From Paraburkholderia metrosideri (lineage in GTDB: Bacteria > Pseudomonadota > Gammaproteobacteria > Burkholderiales > Burkholderiaceae), in NCBI RefSeq assembly GCF_904848625.1, contig NZ_CAJHCP010000014.1, forward strand, positions 175,564 through 239,563: a DNA stretch of 64,000 nucleotides. The letters run 5' to 3'. The position numbers and the translations under genes were made by a program. Below, piece by piece: positions 34,481-43,261 of the stretch. Within the stretch, counting starts at the first letter, position 1; every line of letters starts with the position of its first letter. The notes under the pieces were generated by a model that was not told the origin of the DNA, searched no databases, and saw only the letters and a list, made by a program, of their open reading frames with translations.

Positions 34481-35113
34481 TCATACTGCTTCCGGCTGTG
34501 AAGTGCGGCTTTTGATTGAGCTGCCATTCTGACTGCCGACACGGGCGTCGCGGGCATTGCCGCTATCGCGCGAATACCGGACGCCCGCCATAAAATTCTC
34601 CGAGTCAATGCGCAAACGCGATCGGTGTGCGATCCTCTCGCCACAGTCCGACGGCGTGCGCTGACTGGCAAATCCTCACTGTCAACGGCCGGGCGGAAAA
34701 CTCGTCACAGGTCGTCCCGGCAGCATCGGTAATTCGTCCCTCCCAATAGAAAACATCCAGAAAACGCTGATTTTCTGTTGCGCTTCAATATGGCCGCGCG
34801 CCGCGCTGGCGTACGACACGTCCCGTGTCTCTCATTGCGCAAGCTAGCCTCGTTCGTCGTTGGACTTACGATTCGCATGCCACGACAGCAGCTCGTGTAT
34901 TTGGGTGCGACAGAAGTTCAAGGTTTTCGGCCATATCGCCTGACGCACCATATTGGTGGCCTATGCTTCAGTGCAGCATAAAGCGGGCGTGAGCGCGCGC
35001 CTGGAGAGAGGCGTGTGATCCGCCCGGCGCGTATCGAACCTTGTCCCGGTGCACTCTGCGCAAGTGGCCGCTTGCGGAACCCGTCCAAAATAGCCAGTCG
35101 AGAGGTTTTTCCG
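34481..35113. other. Intergenic region between cspA and the ATP-grasp gene
   Basis: 633 bp with no convincing gene on either strand. One notable dyad: CAGAAAA, six bases, TTTTCTG at 34758-34777, which could be an operator or a hairpin. Confidence 0.4.
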
Positions 35114-36148
35114 ATGAGTACGCCAAATGATGTTGGGAGGCGGACGCAGGGGCGTTTCTGGTCCGCGCCGAAGACGCACTCTGCGGCAGAGAATCCCGAC
35201 ACGAGTTCATCTAAATCGGGCAGGCAAATAATCGCAAAAAGTGTGGGTTGGCTTTATACGAGAGTGCTTCATGGCGTGAAGTATTTTCTTCCTGATTCAG
35301 CTTTCTTATTCCTTTCACATCGCAGAAGAGTGGGGCGCTTTCCCAATCTGGTAAAGCCTGCAACATTCAACGAAATCATTCTGGATCGTTGTCTGCATCC
35401 CGATCCCTTGTGGAGCGTGCTGGCGGACAAGCTTGCGGTTCGGGAATATGTAAGGACAAAGATCGGGGAAAAGCATCTGATTCCTTTGCTGGCGGTGCCG
35501 GACGTTTTTACTCAGGACGTGTTTGACGCGCTTCCTGACGCGTTCGTCATGAAAGCGAACCATGGATGCGGATTCGTCAAGGTCGTCCGGAGCAAAGCCG
35601 ACGTTTCGTTCGTCGAGCTGCAACAACTCGCGGACGAATGGCTGCGCACCGATTTTTATATTGCGTCGCGCGAACGGCACTACCGGTCGATCAAGCCAAA
35701 AATCTACTTCGAGAAGTTATTGACCGACCGAAGCGGCAAGGTGCCGGCGGACTACAAAATAAACATCTTCGATCGCGTCCAGGGTGAGCCGGTGGTTTAT
35801 ACCGGCGTGGTGTCGGACCGGTTCGGCGACCCACGCCACGATTTCTACGATACCCAATGGAATCGGCTGGATATCGCCGCAGCCGGCTATCCGTGCAGCG
35901 AGGATCCCGCTCCGCGCCCTGCCAACTGGCAGGAAGTCCTCAACGTTGCCGCATTGTTGTCGGAAGGTCTCGGGTATGTTCGCGTCGACCTTTACGCATA
36001 CGACGACGGGATTTTCTTCGGCGAATTGACCTTCACGCCAGGTGCAGGCGTGACGCGTTTTTCGCGCGACAGTTTCGACTACGAGTGGGGGCAACTGATC
36101 AGAACGATGCCATCGTCGCGAGCGAGATGCCCCGCTTGCGGGTCGTAG
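35114..36148 (+). CDS. TupA-like ATP-grasp protein
   Basis: 344 aa from the ATG at 35114. After about 60 non-conserved residues it reads as the TupA-like ATPgrasp family: FPNLVKPATFNEIILDRCLHPDPLWSVLADKLAVREYVRTKIGEKHLIPLL, DALPDAFVMKANHGCGFVKVV, RSIKPKIYFEKLL, ADYKINIFDRVQGEPVVYTGVVSDR, GYVRVDLYAYDDGIFFGELTFTPGAGVTRF. The KANHGCG and GELTFTPGAG motifs supply ATP and metal ligands. Relatives occur in capsule and exopolysaccharide clusters and probably ligate amino acids or glycan-linked acids; here there is no polysaccharide cluster. It ends with a small Cys motif (CPACG). Confidence 0.82.
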   Translation: MSTPNDVGRRTQGRFWSAPKTHSAAENPDTSSSKSGRQIIAKSVGWLYTRVLHGVKYFLPDSAFLFLSHRRRVGRFPNLVKPATFNEIILDRCLHPDPLWSVLADKLAVREYVRTKIGEKHLIPLLAVPDVFTQDVFDALPDAFVMKANHGCGFVKVVRSKADVSFVELQQLADEWLRTDFYIASRERHYRSIKPKIYFEKLLTDRSGKVPADYKINIFDRVQGEPVVYTGVVSDRFGDPRHDFYDTQWNRLDIAAAGYPCSEDPAPRPANWQEVLNVAALLSEGLGYVRVDLYAYDDGIFFGELTFTPGAGVTRFSRDSFDYEWGQLIRTMPSSRARCPACGS

Positions 36149-36275
36149 AACCTGAATAGCCGCGCGCACGAAGGGCGCGCACTTCGCTGTCAATCGCACG
36201 CCAGATAGATGTTTCGCCAGAGGCTGGTCGATCTGCTTCTAACTTTTCTGAACCCCGCGAATAATGAGGTTGACC

Positions 36276-36881
36276 ATGGCAATAGGCCTGTCAGCGTCAG
36301 ACAGTATTTCTTTTGAAGAAGCGTCTATTGACGGGAGTTTCTCCCGAATCCTCAGATGGATTGAAGATTTTCTATGTGCTCCCAACACCGAACTGGGAAG
36401 ATTGGGCGATGTTTGCCCATTCGCTAAAACCGCCGTTCTGAAGCGATCAATAGAGTTTTATCGGAATCATTCGTTAAGCGTAGCCTGTCTGTCGGACGAC
36501 GTTGAACTGCATAGGGACGAGTTCTTGCGCAGTGGCGGGCGGGACGATATCTATCGTTGCCGGATCATTGTTCCGGACAGTCTCGACAACGCATCCAGTG
36601 CAATCGAATCCGTGCAGAAGCAACTCAAGCCAAAATTTGTCGGGAACCACTTGATGCTCGGCCAGTTCTTTCCCGACTGCGAGGAGCCCGGTTTGAGGAA
36701 CAAAATGTTTCGGCCACTGCAAACGCCAGTGCCGTTGATCGCCATTCGTAATATGGTGCCGACAGACATTGCATTTCTGTATGGTAATGAGCAGTACGTG
36801 AGCGTGTATATGGAAAAATTCGGGAGCCGCGGTATCGTTGCCCTTCGGCAATTTGAGGCGACCTTGGAGACGACAAAATGA
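36276..36881 (+). CDS. Conserved protein with CPF motif (DUF6875-like, tentative)
   Basis: 201 aa from the ATG at 36276, preceded by TGAGG at good distance. The N-terminal part reads RILRWIEDFLCAPNTELGRLGDVCPFAKTAVLKRSIEFY; the LGRxGxVCPF pattern (Cys47-Pro48-Phe49) resembles DUF6875 proteins, a name I give from memory and with reserve. The rest alternates strands and helices and includes LMLGQFFPDCEEPGLRNKMFRPLQTPVPLIAIRNMVPTDIAFL. No signal or membrane segment. The DNA is visibly less GC-rich than its surroundings. The next gene begins inside its last codons, so the two products are made together. Confidence 0.6.
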   Translation: MAIGLSASDSISFEEASIDGSFSRILRWIEDFLCAPNTELGRLGDVCPFAKTAVLKRSIEFYRNHSLSVACLSDDVELHRDEFLRSGGRDDIYRCRIIVPDSLDNASSAIESVQKQLKPKFVGNHLMLGQFFPDCEEPGLRNKMFRPLQTPVPLIAIRNMVPTDIAFLYGNEQYVSVYMEKFGSRGIVALRQFEATLETTK

Positions 36882-37600
36882 GCGCATCGAAAGTGGAGAT
36901 ATTTGCCGACCATATCTACCGGCACAGCACCTATATCGAAAAGATCAATCTCAGCTTTTCGCAGTTCTTTATCCGCTCGGACTCGGGCACGCTCTGCATA
37001 GAGACGGGATCGCGTGGCGACTTCCCGTTGTTGAAGGCGAACCTGCTGTCGGCCGGCATTGACGTGGCATCGGTCGGCGGTCTGATCGTGCCGCACTTTG
37101 AAGACGACGAAATGGGCGCGCTCCCGGAGTTTCTTGCGCTCAACAAGTCGCTGACTACCTATGCTCACCCCATTTGCGCGCACGCGCTCGCCGATATCTT
37201 CTCTGCCCGAACGAAGCTCTTCAAAGACGAAACGCCGATCACAATCAGCGGTGAGGTGGTCATTCCGATCTTCGCGAAGCACGTTCATCAGTGGGATGCG
37301 TTGGTGATTTACGTGCCGCGTTTCAAGGCGCTTTTTTCATCGGACATCTTCATGAGGTTTGGATCCGTTGACGAGAGATTGGCGAACCCGCTGGAGAAGA
37401 TGATCTCGTCGATCGAGGAGTCCGGATACCTGCCGTCCATCGAATACCTGCACGCTGCTTTGATGAAAATAAAAAAATACGATATTGAGTGGATCTTTCC
37501 GATGCACGGTCCTGCGATTCTGGAAAATGCTGCAGCAGCGATTGATGGGCTGATCGAATACTGCGTGAACAAGCGCGTCAAGGAAACCGCCGAAGGGTGA
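36878..37600 (+). CDS. Diiron MBL-fold protein (ODP, flavodiiron-like without flavodoxin domain)
   Basis: 240 aa, coupled to the preceding gene by ATGA. It is the metallo-beta-lactamase-fold diiron domain of flavodiiron proteins. Ligand positions are readable: His73-x-Glu75-x-Asp77-Glu78 (HFEDDEMG, with Glu where classic enzymes have His), His137, Asp156 in LFSSD (18 residues after His137, as in flavodiiron proteins), and His210 in FPMHGP. No flavodoxin domain follows, so an electron donor must be separate. Such stand-alone domains can bind or sense oxygen or NO. What its CPF-motif partner adds is unknown. Confidence 0.78.
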   Translation: MSASKVEIFADHIYRHSTYIEKINLSFSQFFIRSDSGTLCIETGSRGDFPLLKANLLSAGIDVASVGGLIVPHFEDDEMGALPEFLALNKSLTTYAHPICAHALADIFSARTKLFKDETPITISGEVVIPIFAKHVHQWDALVIYVPRFKALFSSDIFMRFGSVDERLANPLEKMISSIEESGYLPSIEYLHAALMKIKKYDIEWIFPMHGPAILENAAAAIDGLIEYCVNKRVKETAEG

Positions 37601-37800
37601 GCGGCGCTGACCGTGAGGTCGACGCGTACCCGCTTCACGACACTGCCTTCGCGGCCAGGATCCACTCGCGACCAGCGTGAGTGAATCGTAAGTCGGGGTA
37701 GGCAGGGTGAAACCGTTTCGGGCGTGGCCCGACAGAGATTTCGGCGATTTGTTAATCTCATGTCGGAATGAATATCCCCACCACGCAAGGAGCTTCGGGC

Positions 37801-38688
37801 ATGAGCAATTCTTCCGACTACGTACCGCCGGCGGTCTGGAACTGGAACAAGGGTAACGACGAAAGTAGCGGCGGCCGCTTCGCGAACATCAACCGCCCGG
37901 TGTCGGGGGCGACGCATCAGAAGGAACTGCCGGTCGGCCGCCATCCTCTTCAACTCTATTCGCTGGCGACACCGAACGGCGTCAAAGTCACCGTGATGCT
38001 CGAAGAGTTGCTGGCTCTCGGGCACAGTGGCGCGGAGTACGACGCGTGGCTCATCAGGATCGGCGAAGGCGAGCAGTTTGGCAGCGGCTTCGTGGGCGTG
38101 AATCCGAACTCGAAGATTCCGGCGCTGCTGGATCGCAGCGGCTCGAAGGCGGTCCGGGTTTTCGAGTCGGGGGCGATCCTGCTTTATCTTGCCGAAAAAT
38201 TCGGCGCGTTCGTGCCCAACGATCCCGCTGCGCGCGCCGAGTGCCTGTCATGGCTGTTCTGGCAGATGGGAAGCGCGCCTTATCTGGGCGGCGGTTTTGG
38301 GCATTTCTATGCGTACGCGCCGACCAAGATCGAATATGCGATCGACCGCTTCACGATGGAAACCAAACGTCTGCTCGACGTGCTCGACAAGCAACTCGCT
38401 ACTAATGACTATGTGGCGGGCAGCGAGTACACGATAGCCGATATGGCTGTCTGGCCGTGGTACGGCGGGTTGGTCAAGGGCTGGTTCTACGAGGCGGCTG
38501 AGTTTCTTTCCGTGCAGGATTACAAGCACGTGCAGCGCTGGGCCGACGCGATCGGAGAGCGTCCTGCCGTGCAGCGTGGGAGGATGGTGAACCGTGTGTT
38601 CGGCGACCCTGCAAGTCAATTGCACGAACGCCATGACGCTGGCGATTTCGCAATCAATACCCAAGACAAGCTGGTTGGGGAGAAGTAG
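37801..38688 (+). CDS. yghU: Glutathione S-transferase, YghU/Ure2p-like
   Basis: 295 aa; AAGGAG lies 8 bp before the ATG at 37801. The protein follows E. coli YghU: SDYVPPAVWNWNK, GGRFANINRPVSGATHQKELPVGRHPLQLYSLATPNGVKVTVMLEEL, FGSGFVGVNPNSKIPALLDRSG, VFESGAILLYLAEKFG and a helical C-domain with YTIADMAVWPWYG. YghU enzymes are disulfide reductases acting with two glutathiones or glutathionylspermidine. It stands alone and ends facing the MetQ-like gene. Confidence 0.93.
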   Translation: MSNSSDYVPPAVWNWNKGNDESSGGRFANINRPVSGATHQKELPVGRHPLQLYSLATPNGVKVTVMLEELLALGHSGAEYDAWLIRIGEGEQFGSGFVGVNPNSKIPALLDRSGSKAVRVFESGAILLYLAEKFGAFVPNDPAARAECLSWLFWQMGSAPYLGGGFGHFYAYAPTKIEYAIDRFTMETKRLLDVLDKQLATNDYVAGSEYTIADMAVWPWYGGLVKGWFYEAAEFLSVQDYKHVQRWADAIGERPAVQRGRMVNRVFGDPASQLHERHDAGDFAINTQDKLVGEK

Positions 38689-38734
38689 CAGCGTGGCGCG
38701 CAGGTGGCTTCGACCGCAGTCATTCAGGCACCCA

Positions 38735-38796
38735 CCCGCGCGAGCTTAAGCATCGCGCGGGGTTGCCCGGGCCGGGCACGGAAGATCCCGGGCAAC
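38735..38796. terminator. Double hairpin between convergent genes
   Basis: Two stems in succession: CCCGCGCGA (38735-38743) with TCGCGCGGG (38753-38761), and GTTGCCCGGG (38762-38771) with CCCGGGCAAC (38787-38796). They lie between the stops of the YghU and MetQ-like genes, so they can serve both strands. T runs are absent. Confidence 0.6.
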
Positions 38797-38803
38797 GCTA
38801 ACT

Positions 38804-39628
38804 TCATCGGGACGATTCGTTCCAGGCCGGCAACGTCGCACCGTGATACACCTCGAGAATTTCCTTCTCGACGTTCGGCTGCTGATAGCTTTCGACCAGA
38901 GCATGCACCCATGGTGCGTTCGCGTCTTTTTCGTTCACGGCGAGGAAGTTGCGATACGGGTTGCCCGCCACTTTCTCCTGCGCGATGCGCTCTTGCGGAA
39001 TCTTGATCCCGGCCTTGATAGCCCAGTCTGTGTTGATCACCGCCGCATCGAGATCGCCGATCGCGCGTCCTACGATGCCTGCGTCGAGTTCCTTGATGTG
39101 AATGTCTTTCGGGTTGCTCGCGATGTCGCGAATCGTGGGCAGCAACGCCACATCGGCGCGCAGCTTGATCAGCCCCAGGCTTTGCAGCAGCAGGAGCGAG
39201 CGGCCTTCGTTGCTCGGGTCGTTCGGCACGCCGATGGTTGCCCCCTTCGGCAGGTCGGCGACCGATTTCACCTTGCGCGAGTACAGGCCGATCGGCTGAA
39301 CGTAGGTGTAGCCCACCTGCACGATGTGGTAGCCGCGCGCGGCGATCTGCGCATCCAGATAGGGTTTGTGCTGGAAGGAGTTGGCGTCGAGATCATGCTG
39401 GGATAGCGCTTCGTTCGGCTGGGTATAGTCGTTGAAGGTCGTGACCTTGATCGCGAGACCATGCTTCGCCGCGTTCGCGGCAACGACCCGCCAGACGTCC
39501 TCGTCTTCGCCCGACATGATGCCCACGCGCAGCGTTTGATCGGCCGCCAGCACCGTCTGGCTGATCGCCATGCTTCCACCCAATGCCACCACGGCGAGCA
39601 TCGCCCGGATAAATGTTTGTCTTTTCAT
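38804..39628 (-). CDS. MetQ/NlpA-family substrate-binding protein
   Basis: 274 aa from the ATG at 39628. A Sec signal (MKRQTFIRAMLAVVALGGSMAISQTVLAA) has no lipobox cysteine, unlike classical MetQ lipoproteins, so the mature protein should be soluble in the periplasm. The rest is typical: LRVGIMSGEDEDVWRVVAANAAKHGLAIKVTTFNDYTQPNEALSQHDLDANSFQHKPYLDAQI, VQPIGLYSRKVKSVADLPKGATIGVPNDPSNEGRSLLLLQ, and AVINTDWAIKAGIKIPQE. It should bind methionine or a related compound. No MetN or MetI gene is adjacent, so it must share a transporter encoded elsewhere. Confidence 0.9.
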   Translation of the reverse strand: MKRQTFIRAMLAVVALGGSMAISQTVLAADQTLRVGIMSGEDEDVWRVVAANAAKHGLAIKVTTFNDYTQPNEALSQHDLDANSFQHKPYLDAQIAARGYHIVQVGYTYVQPIGLYSRKVKSVADLPKGATIGVPNDPSNEGRSLLLLQSLGLIKLRADVALLPTIRDIASNPKDIHIKELDAGIVGRAIGDLDAAVINTDWAIKAGIKIPQERIAQEKVAGNPYRNFLAVNEKDANAPWVHALVESYQQPNVEKEILEVYHGATLPAWNESSR

Positions 39629-40166
39629 TTTCTGAAGTGTGATTGTGTTTTTGCAAACGACATGTTGCAAACGATGTAGATGCTAGAGAAGAGAGGCACT
39701 CGCTGACAAATAGATAAGTGCGGAATGCTATGCAGGTTCGCGTATATCAGCCGCTTTCGGGTCGGCGCATTGATCAACCCAGGGCAACTTATCGCGAGCT
39801 ATATCCTGGAGTTTGAGAAACACGGGACTCGCTATCCGCGCAAAACGAGCCGGTCGCGGCGTGTCGGCGAGACCGTTTTGAACGCGCGCGGTCAGTCGGC
39901 CGACCCCCCGATGCATCGTTGACCGAGACGGTCATACCGTCGCTTTCCCTGGTTACGGGTATACATGGATTAGGAGGCGCAACCACGGTGCACTAACATT
40001 TTCTCGGTACCGCACGGCGCAGATCGAGCGCTTTCGAATCGGGGTTGCACGTCTCCAATTCCCAGTCCAGCGCTGCACAGCGCACTCCCGATGCCGTCCA
40101 GCATTCGCACACGATCGACTTGACGTCGACCTCACCGACCAACGACGAAGTGAACCGGAGGAAGAA
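39629..40166. other. Divergent intergenic region, MetQ-like gene and sugar ABC operon
   Basis: 538 bp with no gene. It contains the direct repeat at 39651-39674 near the MetQ-like start and must contain promoters for both directions. Confidence 0.45.
39651..39674. repeat. Direct repeat TTGCAAACGA upstream of the MetQ-like gene
   Basis: Two identical 10-bp copies at 39651-39660 and 39665-39674, spaced 14 bp start to start, 23 bp before the MetQ-like ATG. Possible regulator-binding tandem site. Confidence 0.4.
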
Positions 40167-41276
40167 ATGGCACAGCAACGGGATGACGACGAGGAACGCA
40201 ACGGCCCCGGCTTCAGTGCGGCACGGCGAGGGCTGATGCAGGGTACGGGCTTAGGTGCAGCGCTGTCGCTATTGGGCGCGCTAGGCGGGGCGGGTGGCCT
40301 GATCGGCACGGCGCAGGCGGCTGAGGCGGCTTTTCCGCCGCACAAGAAGTGGCGGATCGTGTTCGTCAATCACGTCACCACCAACCCGTTCTTCGTGCCC
40401 ACGCAGTACGGCATTCAGGATGCATGCTCGCTGCTCGGCATGGATTATCAGTGGACCGGCTCGGCCACCTCGGACGCGGGCGAAATGGTCCGCGCGGTGA
40501 ATTCGGCGATTGCCGCGAAGGCCGACGCCATCGCTGTGCCGATCGTCGATCCAGGCGCGTTCGACAAGCCGATCCAGGCCGCGCTCGACGCCGGTATTCC
40601 GGTATTCGCCTATAACGCCGACGCGCCGCGCGGCAAGAAGAATCCGCGCCTCGCCTATATCGGCCAGGACCTGTATCTGTCCGGCTATCAGATGGGCGAG
40701 CGCATTGTGAGCCTGATCGACAGCGGGATGGTCGCGCTTTTCATTGCGACACCGGGGCAGCTCAATATCCAGCCGCGACTGGACGGTGCGAGTGACGCCA
40801 TCAAGAAGTCCGGCAAAAAAATCGACATCCAGACTGTGGCAACCGGCGCGACAGTTAACGAAGAGCTTTCGAAAATCAAATCGTTCTATCTCGGCCATCA
40901 GGACCTGAAAGGCATGTTCGCCGTCGATGCCGGCAGCACGCAGGGCGTCGCGCAGGTGATGAAAGAGTCGAACCTGCCGTCGAAAGGCGTTCACGGAGGC
41001 GGCTTCGACCTGCTGCCGACCACGATCCAGCTGATCCACGAGGGCTTCCTGGATTTCACCATCGATCAGCAGCCGTACGTGCAGGGCTTCTATACGGTGA
41101 TGGAGGCGTTCGTGTTCCTGACTTCGGGTGGCCTGGTCGGGCCGGCTGACATCAATACCGGTCTGAAATTCGTGACCAAGGATACCGTCGAACCCTACCT
41201 GAATACGTCGACGCGCTTTGAAGGCAAGACCACCAAGCCGCAAATCGTTCCGATGAGCGGCGCCATCAAGTCGTGA
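40167..41276 (+). CDS. Sugar ABC transporter substrate-binding protein
   Basis: 369 aa. A twin-arginine-like signal is present (SAARRGLMQGTGLGAALSLLGALGG, ending AQAAEA). Mature protein of the Peripla_BP_4 family: WRIVFVNHVTTNPFFVPTQYGIQDACSLLGMDYQWTGSATSDAGEMVRAVNSAIAAKADAIAVPIVDPGAF, PVFAYNADAP, GMFAVDAGSTQGVAQVMKE and DFTIDQQPYVQGFYTV. GGAGGAA precedes the start. It heads an operon with permease and single-domain ATPase in the FrcBCA order. Confidence 0.9.
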   Translation: MAQQRDDDEERNGPGFSAARRGLMQGTGLGAALSLLGALGGAGGLIGTAQAAEAAFPPHKKWRIVFVNHVTTNPFFVPTQYGIQDACSLLGMDYQWTGSATSDAGEMVRAVNSAIAAKADAIAVPIVDPGAFDKPIQAALDAGIPVFAYNADAPRGKKNPRLAYIGQDLYLSGYQMGERIVSLIDSGMVALFIATPGQLNIQPRLDGASDAIKKSGKKIDIQTVATGATVNEELSKIKSFYLGHQDLKGMFAVDAGSTQGVAQVMKESNLPSKGVHGGGFDLLPTTIQLIHEGFLDFTIDQQPYVQGFYTVMEAFVFLTSGGLVGPADINTGLKFVTKDTVEPYLNTSTRFEGKTTKPQIVPMSGAIKS

Positions 41277-42286
41277 TGAATACAGTGAAAGAAGCGAGCA
41301 AGGCGGATACGCCCCGCGTGCCCCGGCGCGCGGGGGTGTCATTCGCATCGCACTGGGCGGCGGAGCTGCGTATCCTGCTGGTGGCCGTGTTGCTGGCCGC
41401 CTACTTTGAATTCGCCAATCGGGATTTTCTGCTCACCAGTGCGAGCCTCGTCAACCTGTCGCAGTTCATCGCGCCGGTGGCGATCATTGCGTTTGGCGAA
41501 ATCATGCTGATGATTGGTGGCGACATCGATCTGTCGGCGGGCATGGTGTTCGCGTTCGCGCCGTTCATGATGGTGTTTGCCAACGACGCAGGCGCGCCGA
41601 TGTGGCTTGCCATGATTGCGGGGCTGGTGGCGGCGGCGCTGGTCGGCTTTGTGAATGGCGCCGTGACGGTATGGCTGCGGCTGCCTTCGTTCGTCACCAC
41701 GCTCGGCACGCTGTTTCTCATCAACGGCATTACGCTGACGGTGTCACGCGGGACGCCCGCGCCCGCGCCAGGGTCGCCGACGTTCACCGGGTTGATGGGC
41801 TCGTGGGGTTATAGCGAGATCATCTGGACCGTGGCGATCGCCTTCGCGATGCACGTGTTGCTGCGGCATACCCGCTGGGGCTTGCATACGCAGGCTGCGG
41901 GCGCGAATCCAGTTGGCGCGAGCGAGGCCGGCATTCATGTGAACCGGCTGCGCCTCGGCAACTTTATTCTCGCTGCGGTGCTGGCGGGTTTTACCGGCAT
42001 GCTCGAAGCCTTCCGGATTACCTCGATCGATCCGCAGGCAGGCGGCAACCAGATCATGTTCCTTGCGGTGGCGGCTGCCGTGATCGGCGGCACGCCGCTC
42101 ACGGGTGGCTCGGGCACCATCGTGGGTGGGCTGATCGGCGCGGCGGTGCTGGGCATTCTCAACGACGGCTTCACGCTCATCGGCATCAATGCGTTCACGT
42201 TCAACATTATTCTTGGCGCAGCGATTCTGGCGGCGATGATCTTCAATATCCATGTCGGGCGTATTCGCCGAAGGGCAGGGCGCTAA
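41273..42286 (+). CDS. Sugar ABC transporter permease (FrcC/RbsC type)
   Basis: 337 aa, BPD_transp_2 family. The signature GGDIDLSAGMVFAFAPFMMV is present, with RLPSFVTTLGTLFLINGITLTVSRGTPAPAPGSPTF and a final block GLIGAAVLGILNDGFTLIGINAFTFNIILGAAILAAMIFNIHVGRIRRR. It overlaps the binding-protein gene stop by 4 bp and abuts the ATPase gene (last base shared). Confidence 0.9.
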   Translation: MMNTVKEASKADTPRVPRRAGVSFASHWAAELRILLVAVLLAAYFEFANRDFLLTSASLVNLSQFIAPVAIIAFGEIMLMIGGDIDLSAGMVFAFAPFMMVFANDAGAPMWLAMIAGLVAAALVGFVNGAVTVWLRLPSFVTTLGTLFLINGITLTVSRGTPAPAPGSPTFTGLMGSWGYSEIIWTVAIAFAMHVLLRHTRWGLHTQAAGANPVGASEAGIHVNRLRLGNFILAAVLAGFTGMLEAFRITSIDPQAGGNQIMFLAVAAAVIGGTPLTGGSGTIVGGLIGAAVLGILNDGFTLIGINAFTFNIILGAAILAAMIFNIHVGRIRRRAGR

Positions 42287-43098
42287 TGGACGAATTGCAA
42301 ACCTCGTCCGCAGGCGAACCTGCTGCGCCGGATGCACTGCTCGCGCTGCGCGGCGATCAACTCGTCAAACGCTTCGGCGCAGTGACCGCGCTCGACGGCG
42401 TCTCGCTCACGCTCGGCAAAGGCGAGATTCTGGGCGTACTGGGCGACAACGGCGCGGGCAAGTCGACGCTCGTCAAGATCCTCACGGGCTATCATCAGCA
42501 AACGAGCGGCTCGCTTTATGTCGACGGCCAGGAAACGCTGCTGCGCTCGGTCGACGATGCGCGTTCGCTCGGCATTGAATGCGTGTATCAGGATCTCGCG
42601 CTCGCGAATTCACTGAGTATTTATCACAACATGTTTCTGAACCGCGAGATCGTGCGACCCGGTCTGTTCAGGCTGCTCGATCACAAGCAGATGCGTGAGC
42701 GCGCGGCACAATGTCTCGACGATATCGGTGTGCATGTGCCTTCAGTGGATCTGCCCGTGGAGCGGCTTTCGGGTGGCCAGCGCCAGGCGATTGCGGTGGC
42801 GCGCGCCGTGTATTCCAACGCAAAGATTCTGTTGCTCGACGAACCGCTCGCTGCGATGGGCGCGCGCGAGGCGGGGCTCATCATCGACCTGTTGATGCGC
42901 CTGAAGGAAAAGGGTGGCTTGTCGATCATCATGATCATGCACAACTACGCGCAGACGCTCGATATCGCCGATCGCATCATGTTGATGCAACGAGGCCGTG
43001 TTACCTATGAGCAAAAGAGTGCGCTGACTTCGGTGTCGGAACTGATGGACATCGTGCGACGGGAATACCGGGCAATGCGCACGGCGGCCGCTAATTGA
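42286..43098 (+). CDS. Sugar ABC transporter ATP-binding protein (single domain, FrcA type)
   Basis: 270 aa, one ABC domain instead of the two in RbsA. Walker A GDNGAGKST, Q-loop ECVYQDLALANSLSIYHNMFLNRE, signature RLSGGQRQAIAVARAV, Walker B ILLLDEPLAAMGAREAGLI and switch histidine in MIMHNYAQTLD. The EPLAAMGAREA stretch and length match FrcA-like ATPases that act as homodimers. Last gene of the operon. Confidence 0.9.
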   Translation: MDELQTSSAGEPAAPDALLALRGDQLVKRFGAVTALDGVSLTLGKGEILGVLGDNGAGKSTLVKILTGYHQQTSGSLYVDGQETLLRSVDDARSLGIECVYQDLALANSLSIYHNMFLNREIVRPGLFRLLDHKQMRERAAQCLDDIGVHVPSVDLPVERLSGGQRQAIAVARAVYSNAKILLLDEPLAAMGAREAGLIIDLLMRLKEKGGLSIIMIMHNYAQTLDIADRIMLMQRGRVTYEQKSALTSVSELMDIVRREYRAMRTAAAN

Positions 43099-43261
43099 GC
43101 TCGTGATTTAGGGCTTATGTCTGGCCGGGCAGCGTCGGCCGGTTGCGGTACAGGATCAGTCGGTGTCGATCAGGCCGGCGGCTGTTGCGCGGATCTGCAT
43201 GGCTATTCAATTTTTTGCGTGCATGACGCGTGAACCGGGGAAAACATAGAACGGCAGCGCA

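Noticed and set aside
34471..34513. Possible terminator after cspA (GCCGC/GCGGC followed by TTTT)
   Set aside because: The stem is only 5 bp with a loop near 30 nt and begins inside the coding sequence; too weak to list.
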